Positions 13,062 through 24,620 are shown, counted from the first letter of the stretch. The stretch: 64,000 nucleotides of DNA from Krasilnikovozyma curviuscula (GCA_014825775.1 MVAQ01000016.1:1-64000), one strand, 5' to 3'. Made by a program: numbers and translations. The notes: generated from the letters alone by a model not told the origin.

Positions 13062-15233
13062 ATGAATTTCTACTTTCAGGCAGCTTCAGTGGTGAGCTAC
13101 CCATGAATACCTACTGAGCCTCAAGCGTACTCAGACGTTGACCCTACCGTGTATTCCTTCGTCTAGCTGGATGACTTGGATCTCAAGAAGAATTCTCTGA
13201 AAGGTCTTCTCTCTGATAGGGCAGCTCAGGCCAGTTCTCCTGCTGAAGGAAGAAAATTGACAGCTCTGGTGATAGAAACGCTCAAGTACAAGCCAACCTT
13301 GCTTCACCTCTTGAATCAAACTCCCCTCTTGACTAAGGAACGTCATCTCCTTCCATCAAAGAAGCATTGTAACCCTACCAATCTCTTACTTCCCATCCTC
13401 CATGATTTCCTGTTACCGCATCCTGGTCGCCCAGGCATTCAGGCGAAGAACGGTAAAGTGGTAGAAGCTGTCATGAGGCATGGCACAAGAATGAAGGCTG
13501 AGCTGGCCCGTCTGTGTATAAAGAAAGGTGTGAAAGGCGTCGAGGGGCTTAAGGAGAATGGTGTCGGAGGTATGTTGCGCAACTTCAAATGGAACATCAC
13601 CCAAGCTCACTTGCAATGAACCACTTGTTTGTACAGACCAGATTCCAAGATATGCCCGTATCAATACTAACTTGACAGCGCCGAAGGACCTTCTTGAGTT
13701 CCTCCAATCCCCAGCTGGAGGATCCTTCGTCTTCCTCGAGTCAGGGCCGTATCCTAAACCTTTACCACCGTGAGATTTTGCACCACTATAAACCAAACAA
13801 TTGGAAGCTTGACTAACAGACTTGCTCTGTATCCTTCCAGAAAACACTTCCACCGAGATCTTCACATTCCAAATCTTCTTGTGTTCCCTCTCAGCGCATC
13901 ATCCCTTCTCGTCGCTCACGAAAGTTACAAAAAAGGTCACCTCATCCTTCAAGACAAAGCTAGCTGCTTCCCAAGTGCTGTTCTTGGCGAAGGTATCCAA
14001 CGAGATATGAAGAACGCAGCCGCTTCAACATCCAATCAGCGATGGGAGGTCATTGATGGAACGGCGGCACCTGGAAACAAAACCACACATCTATCAGCAC
14101 TCCTCCCGGAGTGTGTGGTTCATGCTTTTGAGCTGTCTCCAAAGAGGTTCCAGACTCTGGAAAAGATGACGACCCTTGCTGGATGTCAGAATGTGTCAAC
14201 GTCGGGTGCGAGACGAGATTTCTTGGGAACGGATCCAGAAGACAAAGAGTGGAAGAACGTAAGAGGGATCTTACTTGATCCATCGTGCAGTGGATCTGGA
14301 ATTGTGAATCGGCTGGACTTCCTTGGCGGAGAAGGTGGTGAAGGTGAATACCTCCTGTTCCATTCTCAGCTTCCACCTTGCTAACTATCGTCATTGGCCT
14401 TCGGTCATTGAAATAATCATAACAGAGGAACAAGAAGATGTCGATGAAAAGACCACAAGACTGCAAAATCTGGCAGCATTTCAGTTGAATATGATCAAAG
14501 TGAGTTAGTGCTCGCATTTTCTTCCTACAAGGACCGAATCCAACTCCTCTATCCCATCATAGCACGCGATGAAGTTTCCAGCAACAAACCGCATAGTATA
14601 CTCAACCTGTAGTATCCACTCTGAAGAAGATGAACAGGTTGTTTGGGCAGCACTGAACTCTAAGGAGGCGAAACACGGAGGTTGGGAACTGGCGTTAAGG
14701 GAAGACGTGTTGCCGACTTGGGAGAGGAGGGGCAGAAAGGAGCACATGGATAACCAATGTTTGTGTTGATGTTTTCTCTTTTCATGCTCACTGCAGTTGC
14801 GAACTGACAGATGCTTGTTGGAATTCTCAACCGAGAAGCAAACCTAGCTGAAGGTGTAATCTGCTGCGTACCAGGAGTCGACGAAACGAACGGCTTCTTT
14901 GTTTCCAGCTTTGTGAGAAGAACTTCCATCAGACAGAAGTCCGCGTCAGCTTCTACCGCAACCACCATACTTGATTCAGCATCACAACCAGCTGCCGAAC
15001 CTTCATCCAAGAAGCGGAAGGTCAATGGATCGGAGACCGATGAAAAGTTCGAGAAGAAGCAAAAAGTTGTTGGTATTGAGAACGTAGAAGAGGGTGAAGA
15101 TGGGGAAGTATGGGGAGGAATCAAATCCTCGGCAGATGAGGAGACGACGGTAGAAGTTTCGAGCTCGTTGAAGAAGAAGAAGAAAAAGAAGAAAAAGAGA
15201 AATACCTTGACGTCGAGTGCGATTGCAGATTAG
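13062..15233 (+). CDS. RCM1: 25S rRNA cytosine-C5 methyltransferase (Rcm1/NSUN5)
   Basis: Nucleolar enzyme that methylates one cytosine of large-subunit rRNA with SAM. Exons start at 13062 (MNFYFQAASV), 13167, 13637, 13841 and later, ending at TAG 15231-15233. The N-terminus VLDDLDLKKNSLKGL matches the NSUN5 opening. Then come PRYARINTN, HIPNLLVFP, GHLILQDKASCFPSAVL, the SAM motif WEVIDGTAAPGNKTTHLSA, FELSPKRFQTL, ILLDPSCSGSG with the motif IV cysteine, RIVYSTCSIHSEEDEQV with the catalytic motif VI cysteine, and PGVDETNGFFV. Both catalytic cysteines are present. Motif I has Thr where many family members have Cys (CAAPGNKT). The C-terminus has a nuclear-localisation-like KKRKVNG, an acidic patch and a run of nine Lys, usual for nucleolar proteins. 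The last acceptor is probably near 14850, just before GVICCVPG. Confidence 0.88.
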
Positions 15234-15453
15234 TAGCGATGCGATGCAATTGCTTACCAACTGATCTTACTCCAGTGAATGAAAGACGCAAATCGGTAGG
15301 TCGCTGTGTTAACGAAAAGGCTTAGAGGTGTTTGAGTGCATTGTCTTTTACCTTCAATGGCTGCTGAAAGTAAAAATCACATTAAAAGATACGACCGAAC
15401 CAAAAAAAAAACACAATTTTCAATTCTACACCTCAGACGATTAGCTGCTAACA

Positions 15454-17545
15454 TCAACGCGCTCCAGCACCCTGAGGGGTTGCCTGTGCTTGCGCCTGTA
15501 GACTGGCATAGTAAGCTTCATAGGCTGCTGCTGTGGTAGCGTCCGACGCGGGGGTGGCAGCAGCAGCTGGTGAACCTGCGTATCCAGCCCAAGGACTGCC
15601 AGTTGCAGGCTGTTGTGGTTGATAGCCTGGGTATTGCTGGCCATAACCTCCTGGTTGCTGTTGACCATAACCCTGTTGCTGGTAGCCTCCCTGGTATCCC
15701 GCCTGTTGCTGTTGGTAGCCTTGGTATTGAGGTTGGTATTGTTGATGCTGCATTCTCTGGTTTGGAGTGATCCAGTTCTCAGCAACACGCCATGGAGGTA
15801 CTCGAGGGGCATTTGGATCTGAAGCGGTAGGTGCAGACGCAGTTCCCCACGGCCTGGCAGCGGGTCCACCAGCACCTCCAGCAGGCCCGCCAATAAGACC
15901 AGCAGGAGCACCAGAACCAGCAGCAAGATTTCCACCTTCACCAAGCTCACTCATGAGAGAAGCGTACTCGGCATCGAACCCAGCCTTTGGTGGACCACCT
16001 CCGGGGGGTACCATTGGTTGATATCCTCCTGGACCACCACCCATACCATCTCTGCCAGCCCGACAGTCACGAGCCATGTGGCCAGCAGAACCACAGTTGT
16101 GGCAGACAATGCCGGCCGAGTAGTTTCGCTGCTCTGGACAGTCCCATTTCTGAAGAAAAGTGGCCAGTGAGCGTATCAGCAATCTTCACTTGAACAAGCG
16201 GAACTAAAAGGAGTAGTAGTAACTGACCTTGTGTCCAACAGCACCACAATTTTGACATGTTTGGTTCTCGTCATCTCTGAGAGTGCCGTTAAGGGCGGCA
16301 AGTTCTCGCAGTTGATTTCTCTTATGGTCGTTTTGCCCTTCAGGAGTTGAGGCAGCCTGAGAAATGAAGAGCAGTCGCAAAGATTCGGAAGAATTATGAA
16401 CATGAATCAGCACGAGCATGCAAGTCGTGGGGCTTAGACGGAAAAGTAGGAAACGGCCACTCACAGTTGCTATAACACTGTTGATCAGATTCACACAAGC
16501 GGTTACTTTGGCTTGGTCATCAGCGGTGATCAAACAGTGAAGATCTTCTTCCGAATCATCACCACCGCCTTGTCCATCAGGTCGTCCTTTGCCTTCTTTA
16601 ACGGAACCTTTACCACGAATACTGATCTTAGCTCCACTCTCCCTTTCCATCTTCTTCAACGAATTACCTCTTGGTCCAACAAGCAGACCGAAGAAATTGA
16701 TTTCGGGGAACTCTTTAACGGGGATGTAGACCTTGTCCGTTGGACGGAGGTTACGTTTGGCGCTGTGGTACTCGGCTGGCGCACGGTAGTTAGGGTCGTT
16801 CTTCAAGGCACGGTCAACGAGTTTAACTCGTTCATCTTCAAGTTTACGTCGATATCTGACTTCTCGGGTGTTAGTACGACGTCCGTGGGCATCATAGGTA
16901 GGTGGAGGAGATGGAGATCTGTAAGAGCACAAGAGGGGCAAATTTAGACAAACCTTCGACCGTCTGCTTTAAGCGAAATAGAAGTGAGAAACAAAATCTT
17001 ACCTTCGGCCATCTGGAGGAACTACATCACCACTTCTCAGTTTGTTGTTGATTTCTTCAACTCGCACTTGAATGGCGTAATTATCCAGGTCAGCTTGCTT
17101 CACGTTAGCGTTCAAAATAGCTTTGGGCATTGGACCACTTGATTCAGCTGGTGCATCACCCCAACGAGATCGCCTTTTTCGAGGAGCGTCTGAATCGGCG
17201 GAGAGGCAAAAGGAAAGCGCATGTCAGTACGTCAAGAGAACCGTTTCCAAGGCTAATGTTAAGAGCTGACTTACTTGGGTCATCGACAGCTGCAGAAGCT
17301 GGTTCAGGACTGCGGCCTCTCTTTTCACCACCGTACGATTGGGGAGGCGGGGCATTGCTGTACGATCCTCCACCGCCGTATCCTCCTCCGTTTCCGTATG
17401 CACCGCTATCGTTCTGGTAACCATTACCACCTGCTGGGTGTTCACCACCGTGTGAAGGAGCTTCATCTGATGCTGGACCAAACCGTCTTCTATTTCCAAG
17501 AGGAACGTCGTTGGTTCCACTCTGCTGAGCGTTGGATCTCCACAT
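15454..17545 (-). CDS. MSL5: Branchpoint-binding protein BBP/SF1
   Basis: Recognises the intron branch-site sequence in pre-mRNA during early spliceosome assembly and bridges to U2AF. The start is the ATG at 17545. Segments in order: Gly/Asn-rich N-terminus with GGGYGGGGSYSN, a basic SRWGD-type motif after the first intron that is the usual U2AF-contact region, the helical region ALKNDPNYRAPAEYHSAKRN, the KH-QUA2 RNA-binding domain with PEINFFGLLVGPRGNSLKKM and RESGAKISIRGKGSVKEG, two CCHC zinc knuckles (CQNCGAVGHKKWDC and CHNCGSAGHMARDC), and a long Gly, Pro, Gln and Tyr-rich C-terminus ending QATPQGAGAR. Five exons are seen. The domain order and spacing equal those of fungal and animal SF1. 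Its own upstream region carries a CTAACC cluster (separate entry). Confidence 0.95.
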
Positions 17546-17628
17546 TATCTTCAGAAGCAGTTCCTTTTGTTAAATTTGACACTTGAAGCTGTTTTGTTCA
17601 TTGAGATTAGTATGCAGGATAGCGTCAG

Positions 17629-17666
17629 GGGTTAGGTGTAGGTTAGAATTGGGTTAGACGGGTTAG
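17629..17666 (-). repeat. Four phased CTAACC motifs upstream of BBP
   Basis: On the + strand GGTTAG occurs at 17630, 17641, 17652 and 17661, intervals of 11, 11 and 9 bases. On the - strand, which is the sense of the BBP gene, these read CTAACC. A TACTAAT (17606-17612) and an ACAG at about 17590 follow downstream, which together look like a branch site and 3' splice site of a leader intron. The cluster is 85 to 121 bases before the BBP start codon. It may be a run of branch-site-like RNA motifs or a TTAGGG-type protein-binding site in DNA. Confidence 0.6.
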
Positions 17667-18822
17667 GACAGCCAGGTCAGAGTTTTTGAGGAGGGTCGGA
17701 AAAGAGGTCAAAAGTCACGTCAGTGGTCAGGCTTGTAGCAAAAGATGAGAAGACACTGTTGATCTCTCCTTTCTCTGCCTTTGGTCAAGGACTTTGGGTG
17801 TTTTGAAGAGAAAGGGTGGATGGATCGAGCGGCCAGCAAGCAACGGGAAGGCTATACGCTTAAAAACGGTAACGAAGCAATTATAACGTACCAAAATGGA
17901 GCTACTGACTGTCCTGCAGCTTGTAGAATGTCTTGTGTGACAGTCTGAGCTGCTTTTGACAAGAGGCTTGGTTGAGCTGTTCGTGGTATAAAGCTTGCCT
18001 TTTCTCTGTCAGCGCTTCGAGGAGAAGGCAACGCTGTAAATGTACTTTTCGCGCACTAATTTTCTGACCATTGTAGCAACCGCGGCAAAAGTGTTTTTTA
18101 AACCTGTCAAGGGGTTTGATACAACGCCGTTTCAACCCTCCCCGGTTCACAGCCCAAGTGCTCCCCAGCGCTGTGAGCTTCAAAAGGTCTACAGAGGAAT
18201 CACATACTTGTTCGACGGAGAATAAAGAAATCCTGTGTTGCTTTAAGTTGGTTTTTTGGGACCTTTTTCTACTTTTCTCGCGCCTTTTACGATCCTTTCC
18301 TACTCCTCCGACTGATCAGCATGAGAGCATGAGGAACCAATGTTAAGCTCCAAAGCCAAGTCCCATAAGGTTGCTTTGTCTCATGTCAGATACGCACACA
18401 TAGCGTTTCATAAGGAGAGTTGGAGGGAAAAAAGGGCAGGACCACAATTTTCCACACGTTCGTTGCCCGGCCTCTCCCACGGCAATTAAAATCGACAGGA
18501 CCCACACTGCACATCTATAAAAAGGTTTACAGATCTTGGCTCCTTCTCTCTGGCCAGACACGTTTAGCCAATCGTCTCAACGTTTGAAGCTGTCTCACAG
18601 GCTTCCTAATTCTGCGAGACAACAACAATAGCGTCACATCAAGCTGTCAGACTGCAGTAGCGCCCACACGTTCGAGCTCCGAGTTATCGGGCGGCTTCGA
18701 ATTGGCTGGAAAAGCTCTTGCGCGTGTGCCTGTATGTGAGGGCGTCGATCATCTCATGGCGACGTTAGTCTTCCTCTTTTTTTATTTTGTCACTAGTCGG
18801 AGCGTTCTTGTGTGCAAATCAC

Positions 18823-18830
18823 TATATAAA
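18823..18830 (+). promoter_or_regulatory. TATA box of RNase T2 gene
   Basis: TATATAAA, 130 bases before the ATG at 18960, with a pyrimidine-rich stretch between them. This is the best TATA box in the window and suggests a strongly expressed or regulated gene. Confidence 0.6.
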
Positions 18831-18959
18831 CCGACAAAGCCCACAAAAAGATATCCCTCTTCCAATTTTTCTCATCTTTTCGTAAGGGCACTTAAAAGAC
18901 ACTCGCTTTCTTTCTTCTTCCGTTTCTGATCCCCACTGTTGACATCAACAAGAACAACA

Positions 18960-20889
18960 ATGAAGACCGCTGCTGTTGCCTTTTCTATCGCCGCTGTTGC
19001 TTCAGTTGCTTCAGCTTCTGTCCTCCCAGAACGTCTCTCCAACGCTGAGAGATTCTCCAGAGGTCTTGGTCCAAAGGCCCCACTTCGTAGATTTGATCCT
19101 ACCAGAACCGGTTCCAGAAGAGCTACCACAAGTGCTACCCCAGCTGGCACTGCTTCTTCAGTATGCAATGCCCCATCGAGCTACCCATTGAGCTGTACTG
19201 CTGATGCCAATGCTTCAGGTGACACTTGCTGTGATACCTACCCGTGAGTCGATCGGGCTTCGCCTCCTCTTGTAATACTTATCATCGCTAACGCTGTTCT
19301 TTCACTTTGTGCGACTGTTTGTCTTTCTAATATTTCCTTATGATTTCATACTTTCGGCGTGGTTACAGAGGTGGCCACTTGCTCCAGGTATGTGTTGCTG
19401 CCTTGTGATGAAGTTCGAGGCTGCGATATTCATCCTGATTACTTCTTCTTGATCTAGACTCAATTTTGGGATACTGAAGCTCCAAAAGATAACAGCACTG
19501 GACCTAGCAACAGCTGGACCATCCAGTGAGTGTTCCTGTCTCCAAGACCAATGTATATCCCGTCTCTGACTTCGCAAACCTTTCCTTCTTATTACCCCTT
19601 TCCATATCCAGTGGTCTCTGGCCTGACAACTGCGATGGTACATACCAGCAATACTGTGATGCCTCCAGAGAGGTCACCAACATCACTGCCATCCTTACTG
19701 CTGCTGGAGCGACTGATACTCTCTCCTACATGCAAACCTACTGGAAGGATTACACTGGAGACGACGAAACTTTCTGGGAGGTGAGAAAAAACCAACTGTT
19801 CCCTTGTGATGGCGCGAAAGCTCACCTGTTGCTTTGCGTCTTCGAACAGCACGAGTTCAACAAGCACGCTACTTGTATTTCTTCGCTCGACCCCTCCTGC
19901 TTCAAGAGCTTCACCCCACAACTCGACGTTGTTACCTTCTTCCAGAGAACTGTTGGCCTTTTCGAGACCCTTCCAACGTACGACTGGTTAACCCAGGCTG
20001 GAATCGTCCCATCTTTGACTCAAACCTACACCCTCTCCCAAATTCAAGCTGCTTTAGGCGCCCACTTCTCTGGAGGAATCAATATCAACTGCGAGGATAC
20101 CAACGTCTTCGACGAGGTCTGGTACCGTATGTATTTTACTTTCGCCAGTCGTCAGTCCCCCACTATCTGAAGCAGACCGTTTTTCACATTTGCAGACTAT
20201 GAATCCCAGGGATCCGTCATTGACGGAAACTTCGTCCCAGCTCCATTGGTCGGTGGTGCCTCTACATGCCCTTGTGAGTGACTTGTATATGTGTCATCGC
20301 GGGGATGAATACCGCTGACTATCTATCCTCTTTAGCTACTGGTATATATTGGTACCCTAAGTACACTACTATCCCAACTCAATCTACTGGAACTGGATCT
20401 TCAAGCACTTCTAATAACACCGGCAAGGGCTACATCTATGCTGTCAACGCTGATGGTACCACCACCGCCAACACTTGCATCATCTCTGGTGGTACTGATT
20501 TCGCTGCTGGAACATGTGTAAGTGGCTTTTCTCCTTCCGATGCGGGTAGTTCTCTCTCCCTGGAATTGTTCTGAACTCCTTCTTTCTTACCTCAGGCTAC
20601 GTTCACCCTCTCTGCCTCCGTTGCTGGAACGTCCATCGTCTCTTCCAAGGGAACCTGTGGTGTTGAGCTCTCCAGCAATACCGCCTCTCCTAGTTTGTTT
20701 GACTGCCCAACGACCTCCAGCAACGTCGATTTCACCGTCGACGCCTCCACCGGTATCATCTCCCTTGGGGGATCCAGCGCTTTCTCTATGGACGCTATCC
20801 CAACTACCTCTGCCAACAAGGTCAACGTCTACCATGACTCTCTCCATGCTCTCCCAATAACCCTGAAGTTCGTTCCAGGAACCAATTAG
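18960..20889 (+). CDS. Secreted ribonuclease T2
   Basis: Endoribonuclease that cleaves single-stranded RNA through a cyclic phosphate, acting outside the cell or in the vacuole. The start is the ATG at 18960; residues 1-20 form a signal peptide (MKTAAVAFSIAAVASVASA). A short propeptide with Arg-rich GSRRATT follows. The two catalytic blocks are WTIHGLWPDNCDGTYQQYC (CAS I, His present) and HEFNKHATC (CAS II, two His and Lys present, with Phe and Ala where many members have Trp and Gly). Cys-rich ends such as YPLSCTADA, DTCCDTYP and INCED fit the disulfide pattern of the family. About seven exons. After the catalytic part there is a Ser/Thr-rich linker and a C-terminal domain of about 150 residues ending KFVPGTN, as in yeast Rny1-type enzymes. 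It lies between BBP and phosphoglycerate mutase without functional link. Confidence 0.9.
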
Positions 20890-21307
20890 TCTTGATCGCT
20901 ACCTTCGTCCTGTTGCTCGCTCCATCATCGCCTTCGAGCGCTAATCCTCCTCGCACCCTTTCGACATTGTATTACTATAATAGGAATTCTTCAGATTTTA
21001 GTTTTTAGAATTGGACACATAGTAGGACAGGCGAATCGTTTTTCTGGAGAGATAGGTGTCATTGATTATTTATTCATCAAAGATGAGCTCACTTCCAGAA
21101 AATAGGCAGCTCTCAACTTGTATTATATACCAAACCCTCTGGTTTTACAAAAATCCACACCCACCTTCTGCAAGAGCGAATAAACCAGAAACCGAACTTT
21201 TCAGTCGCTGATGCCATTGCCGCTGCTGTTCGCCGCAAAGTCTGAACGTTTCCACAGGGCGCGAGGTGCATTCGAACCACTCACCATCTCCTAGTCATTA
21301 GAACACC
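20890..21307. promoter_or_regulatory. Spacer between RNase T2 and phosphoglycerate mutase genes
   Basis: 418 bases. The first part is AT-rich (about 20970-21070) and probably holds the RNase T2 polyadenylation region. The remainder should carry the promoter of the mutase gene. No gene seen. Confidence 0.35.
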
Positions 21308-23910
21308 ATGGTTGCTGTTAAACGTTAGTACAGATTTCTCGTTGTCACTTATTCAACTGGTGAAATTTGCTTATCGCATCTCTTGATTCTTGTCTTCGCA
21401 GACAAAGTCTGCTTGATGTGAGAAAATCTATCCCATCTCGAGCTGTCCTGCAACCCTATTGACCCTTTGACCTCACTTCGTAGTGTCCACGACGGTTGGG
21501 GTATTACTCACGAGAAGGGCATCAAAGGAAATGCAATCGAGAATGCTTCAACCCAACACATGGACGACATCGCTGCTGAGCACAACTTCGTCAAGCTCGA
21601 TGCTCACGGTTTGGCTGTTGGTCTCTCTGATGGGCTAATGGGTAATTCTGAAGTAGGGTGGGTTGAAATTTCTTCTTTCAGAGGTGGTTATGTCCATCGG
21701 TCGGGTTTGAGCAGACGAATCTGTGGAGTCGGCTGTTGCCAATGAGTATCTGATGCTTTTTATATCTGTTCAGTCACTTGAACGTTGGTGCTGGACGTAT
21801 TGTGTGGCAGGATATTGTCAGAATTGATCAGTGTGAGTCGACTCGTTTGCCTTGACCTTCCCTTCATTTCGGACGCTGGCTCATTCATTTCTTGCTCTTG
21901 CATCTGCCAGCTATTAAGACTCACGACTTTGAGAAGACTCCTAAGATCTTGGAATCCTTTAATCATGCTAAAAATACCTCTGGACGACTTCACCTTCTAG
22001 GTTTGGTGAGTTCTTTCATAGATCTATTTTTTGAAGGGCTACATCATTCTTACGCCGCCGACATGCAACCAACCATCCTCAACTATCGCCATAACTTCTT
22101 ACGTTCGCCAATTACAGGTCTCAGATGGAGGTGTTCACTCCCATATCCACCATCTCAAAGCTCTCCTCCTCACAGCCAAGCAAGTCGGCGTTCCAAAGGT
22201 CATCATTCACTTCTTCGGTGATGGTAGAGATACTGCTCCAAGATCTGCTGCTGGATACATGAAGGATCTTCTGGATTTCATCAAGGAGAATGGTGTTGGA
22301 GAAATTGGTACCATCGTTGGTCGTTACTACGCCATGGATCGGTTTGTCTTTCCTTTCCGTCCTCCTCTCGAAACCGGCCAACTGACCTGAGCTCCAAATA
22401 AATCGTCTGGATATTAGTGATAAGAGATGGGAGAGAGTAAAGATTGCTGTTGACGGTCTCGTTCAAGGAAAGGGAGAAGCTTCTGAAGATCCAGTCGCTA
22501 CCATTGAGGAGAAGTACAAGAGCGACGAGACTGATGAGTTCCTGAAGCCAATCATTGTTGGTGGTGAAGAAAACAGAATCAAAGGTTTGTCTACTGTTAA
22601 AGTCGTCTTCTATATGATATTCAGCATGGACTTATATTGATATGTCTCGTTGCTTTCTCAACAGAAAACGACACACTCTTCTTCTTCAACTATAGATCCG
22701 ACAGAGTCCGTGAAATCACCCAGGTTTTCGGTCTCCCAGACAAGCCTATGGATGTCTCCATTCCGGAAGGTCTTGTAAGTCTTGTCTCACACGTCGTCTT
22801 GCCCAATGGCCGCCTGCTGAACCCCCTTCTGTTGCTGGGTGTAGAGCATTACCACAATGTCTCGTTACAACACTGAGTTCAAATTCCCAATCGCTTTCCC
22901 ACCTCAAGGTATGGACAACGTCCTTGCAGAGTGGCTTGGAAAGAAAGGTATCAAGGTGAGCCGTAATGTTACCCTTTTTTGGGTTCTGAAGCTGACTAAC
23001 TTGTATTGTCTTGTCCGTTTCTTCTCTTCCGCAATATTTAACTTAAAAAAATAACAGCAATGTCACATTGCTGAAACTGAAAAATACGCGTAAGTGCTCG
23101 TCATGTAGAAGATTTCAATGCGAAACTGAATTCTTCTTTTCATTCGCGCTCCAGCCACGTCACCTTTTTCTTCAATGGAGGTGTTGAAAAGCAGTTCGAA
23201 GGTGAAGAGAGAGTCATGATCCCGTCACCAAAAGTTGCGACGTACGACAAGCAGCCGGAGATGTCTGTCCAGGCCGTTGCTGATAAAGTCGCCGAGACGG
23301 TCAAGGAGGACAAGTATGAATTTGTTATGTGCAACTTTGCTCCTCCCGATATGGTCAGCCTCTTCTTCTGATCAGGGCCAGTTGTCCATTATTGATGAGT
23401 TGTGGTTCTGATATCATAGGTTGGCCACACTGGTGTTTACGACGCTGCTGTCCAGGCTATTGGAGCTACCGATGCTGCTGTGAAGACCGTTTACGATGCT
23501 TGTCAAAAAGCTGGCTACGTTCTCCTCGTCACTTCCGACCACGGGTCCGTCGTTATTTTCCTTTGCATCACTTTCAACGCTGACGAAGTGTCCCTTATCT
23601 CGCTACAGTAACGCTGAACAGATGTTGAACCCAGACACTGGTGCTCCTCACACTGCACACACAACGAACCCAGTGCCCTTCATCATGACTGGTGCCGACA
23701 AGGGCCTCAAGTTCAATGAGAGCATCCACGGTGCGCTCGCAGATGTCGCCCCTACGATCTTGGCCATCATGGGCATTGATCAACCTGAAGGTTCGTTGTT
23801 TCGTTCTTCTTCTTCTTTACCCTGTTCTGAAAGGGACCGTGTTGACGGAGTGATGTTATTATTTTTCTTGCGGATCGACAGAGATGACGGGTAAATCTGT
23901 CCTCGCTTAG
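21308..23910 (+). CDS. gpmI: 2,3-bisphosphoglycerate-independent phosphoglycerate mutase
   Basis: Glycolytic and gluconeogenic enzyme that interconverts 3- and 2-phosphoglycerate using two Mn2+ and a phosphoserine. Twelve or so small exons: ATG at 21308 (MVAVK), then HKVCLI and VHDGWG, with the metal Asp in DGWG. The nucleophile Ser lies in [13 protein letters not shown] continuing to [14 protein letters not shown]. Other landmarks are [87 protein letters not shown] and [11 protein letters not shown], all expected of the alkaline-phosphatase-superfamily enzyme. The product is about 515 aa, the usual length. The stop TAG at 23908-23910 follows EMTGKSVLA, a normal C-terminus. A possible alternative last intron begins at 23891 (see findings). 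Ascomycete yeasts often use the unrelated cofactor-dependent enzyme instead. Confidence 0.95.
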
Positions 23911-24250
23911 TAGAAATCTTTCACCGAATCAGCCATATTTCCATAGAATTACATAATGCATGAGAGGTTTTCAAGAACCAGCGATTGAAGCTACGAGACG
24001 GCGGGTTGATGAGGAGCTGGGGTTCTACGATGAAGCCTTAGACCACGACGAGACTTAAAGTATATATATAAGCAGAGGCGGACAGAAAAACCTGTTCCTT
24101 TTTAACTTTCGGAACTCCTGTTTATTCAAATTAAGTCAATAAGAGACACATGTAACATGTTCCAACTGGGCAATTTCTCTGCCGTAATCGCAGAGAACCT
24201 GACCGCCGACACCCAATCCTAATAGTCCCTTTTTCCAATTTAAGTCTGTT
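23911..24250. promoter_or_regulatory. Spacer with possible alternative mutase exon and TATA box
   Basis: Bases 23967-24058 are open in frame with the mutase if an intron 23891-23966 is removed. A TATATATATAAG run at about 24060-24072 lies about 180 bases before the next start at 24251 and may be its TATA box. Confidence 0.4.
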
Positions 24251-24620
24251 ATGAGGATTCTCATCATCACATCGCTACTTGCAGTAGCCATCCTCTTTGT
24301 CATAGGCTCTAAGTACCTCCGTCCCGACTCGAGCTCGAGCTTTAGGCTTCCGCAGGTCGTCTTCTCAGAAGACGTAAGTACCTTCTCACCGCTCTTCGCT
24401 TCTCTCACTCCTTACTCATCGGCATATGCAGGACCCACCGCCCAAACACGGCGGTCTAGGAGACTCTCCGATTGTGAAAGGGCTTGAGAAAAGTAAGGGT
24501 GGAGAGGGCTTGACGAGGGTCCAGCTTGCGGAGATCAAGAAGGGTAAAGCTGCTGCTGAAGCGGAGAAGGCCAAAGCTGCTGCTGCTGAGCAGGAGGAGC
24601 TCGAAGAGAGCATGGGTTGA
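24251..24620 (+). CDS. Small single-pass membrane protein, paralogue A
   Basis: Unrecognised family. Two exons, 24251-24373 and 24432-24620 (donor GTAAGT, acceptor TGCAG), 103 aa. Residues 4-20 form a membrane anchor (LIITSLLAVAILFVIGS); a Ser-rich stretch and acidic FSEDD follow, then the core GGLGDSPIVKGLEKSKGGEG and LTRVQLAEIKKG, then an Ala/Lys/Glu-rich helix ending EELEESMG. The core is shared with the small protein encoded on the opposite strand at 25099-25327, where it reads GGLASSPIVKDLPKSEGGEG and MTRAELAEKKA. The two genes are tail to tail. The anchor with short outer N-terminus suggests the core lies in cytosol or an organelle lumen. The function is not known to me; the paralogy indicates a real, selected protein. 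Confidence 0.7.

Larger units (their letters stand above)
17546..18959. promoter_or_regulatory. 1.4 kb divergent spacer between BBP and RNase T2 genes
   Basis: No coding region recognised. The BBP-proximal part holds the CTAACC cluster (17629-17666). The RNase T2-proximal part has a clear TATATAAA at 18823-18830, followed by C/T-rich sequence to the ATG at 18960. A small inverted repeat of CACAGC with GCTGTG lies at about 18147-18175. A long promoter would suit a regulated secreted enzyme; an unannotated noncoding RNA cannot be ruled out. Confidence 0.4.

Noticed and set aside
13665..13679. TACTAAC followed by TTGACAG, a perfect-looking branch site and acceptor
   Set aside because: It lies inside the conserved PRYARINTN coding block of RCM1, so use as an acceptor would delete conserved residues; taken as chance.
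17629..17666. Interstitial telomere repeat
   Set aside because: The GGTTAG units are not in tandem; spacing is 9 to 11 bases with varied sequence between them, unlike a true telomere tract.
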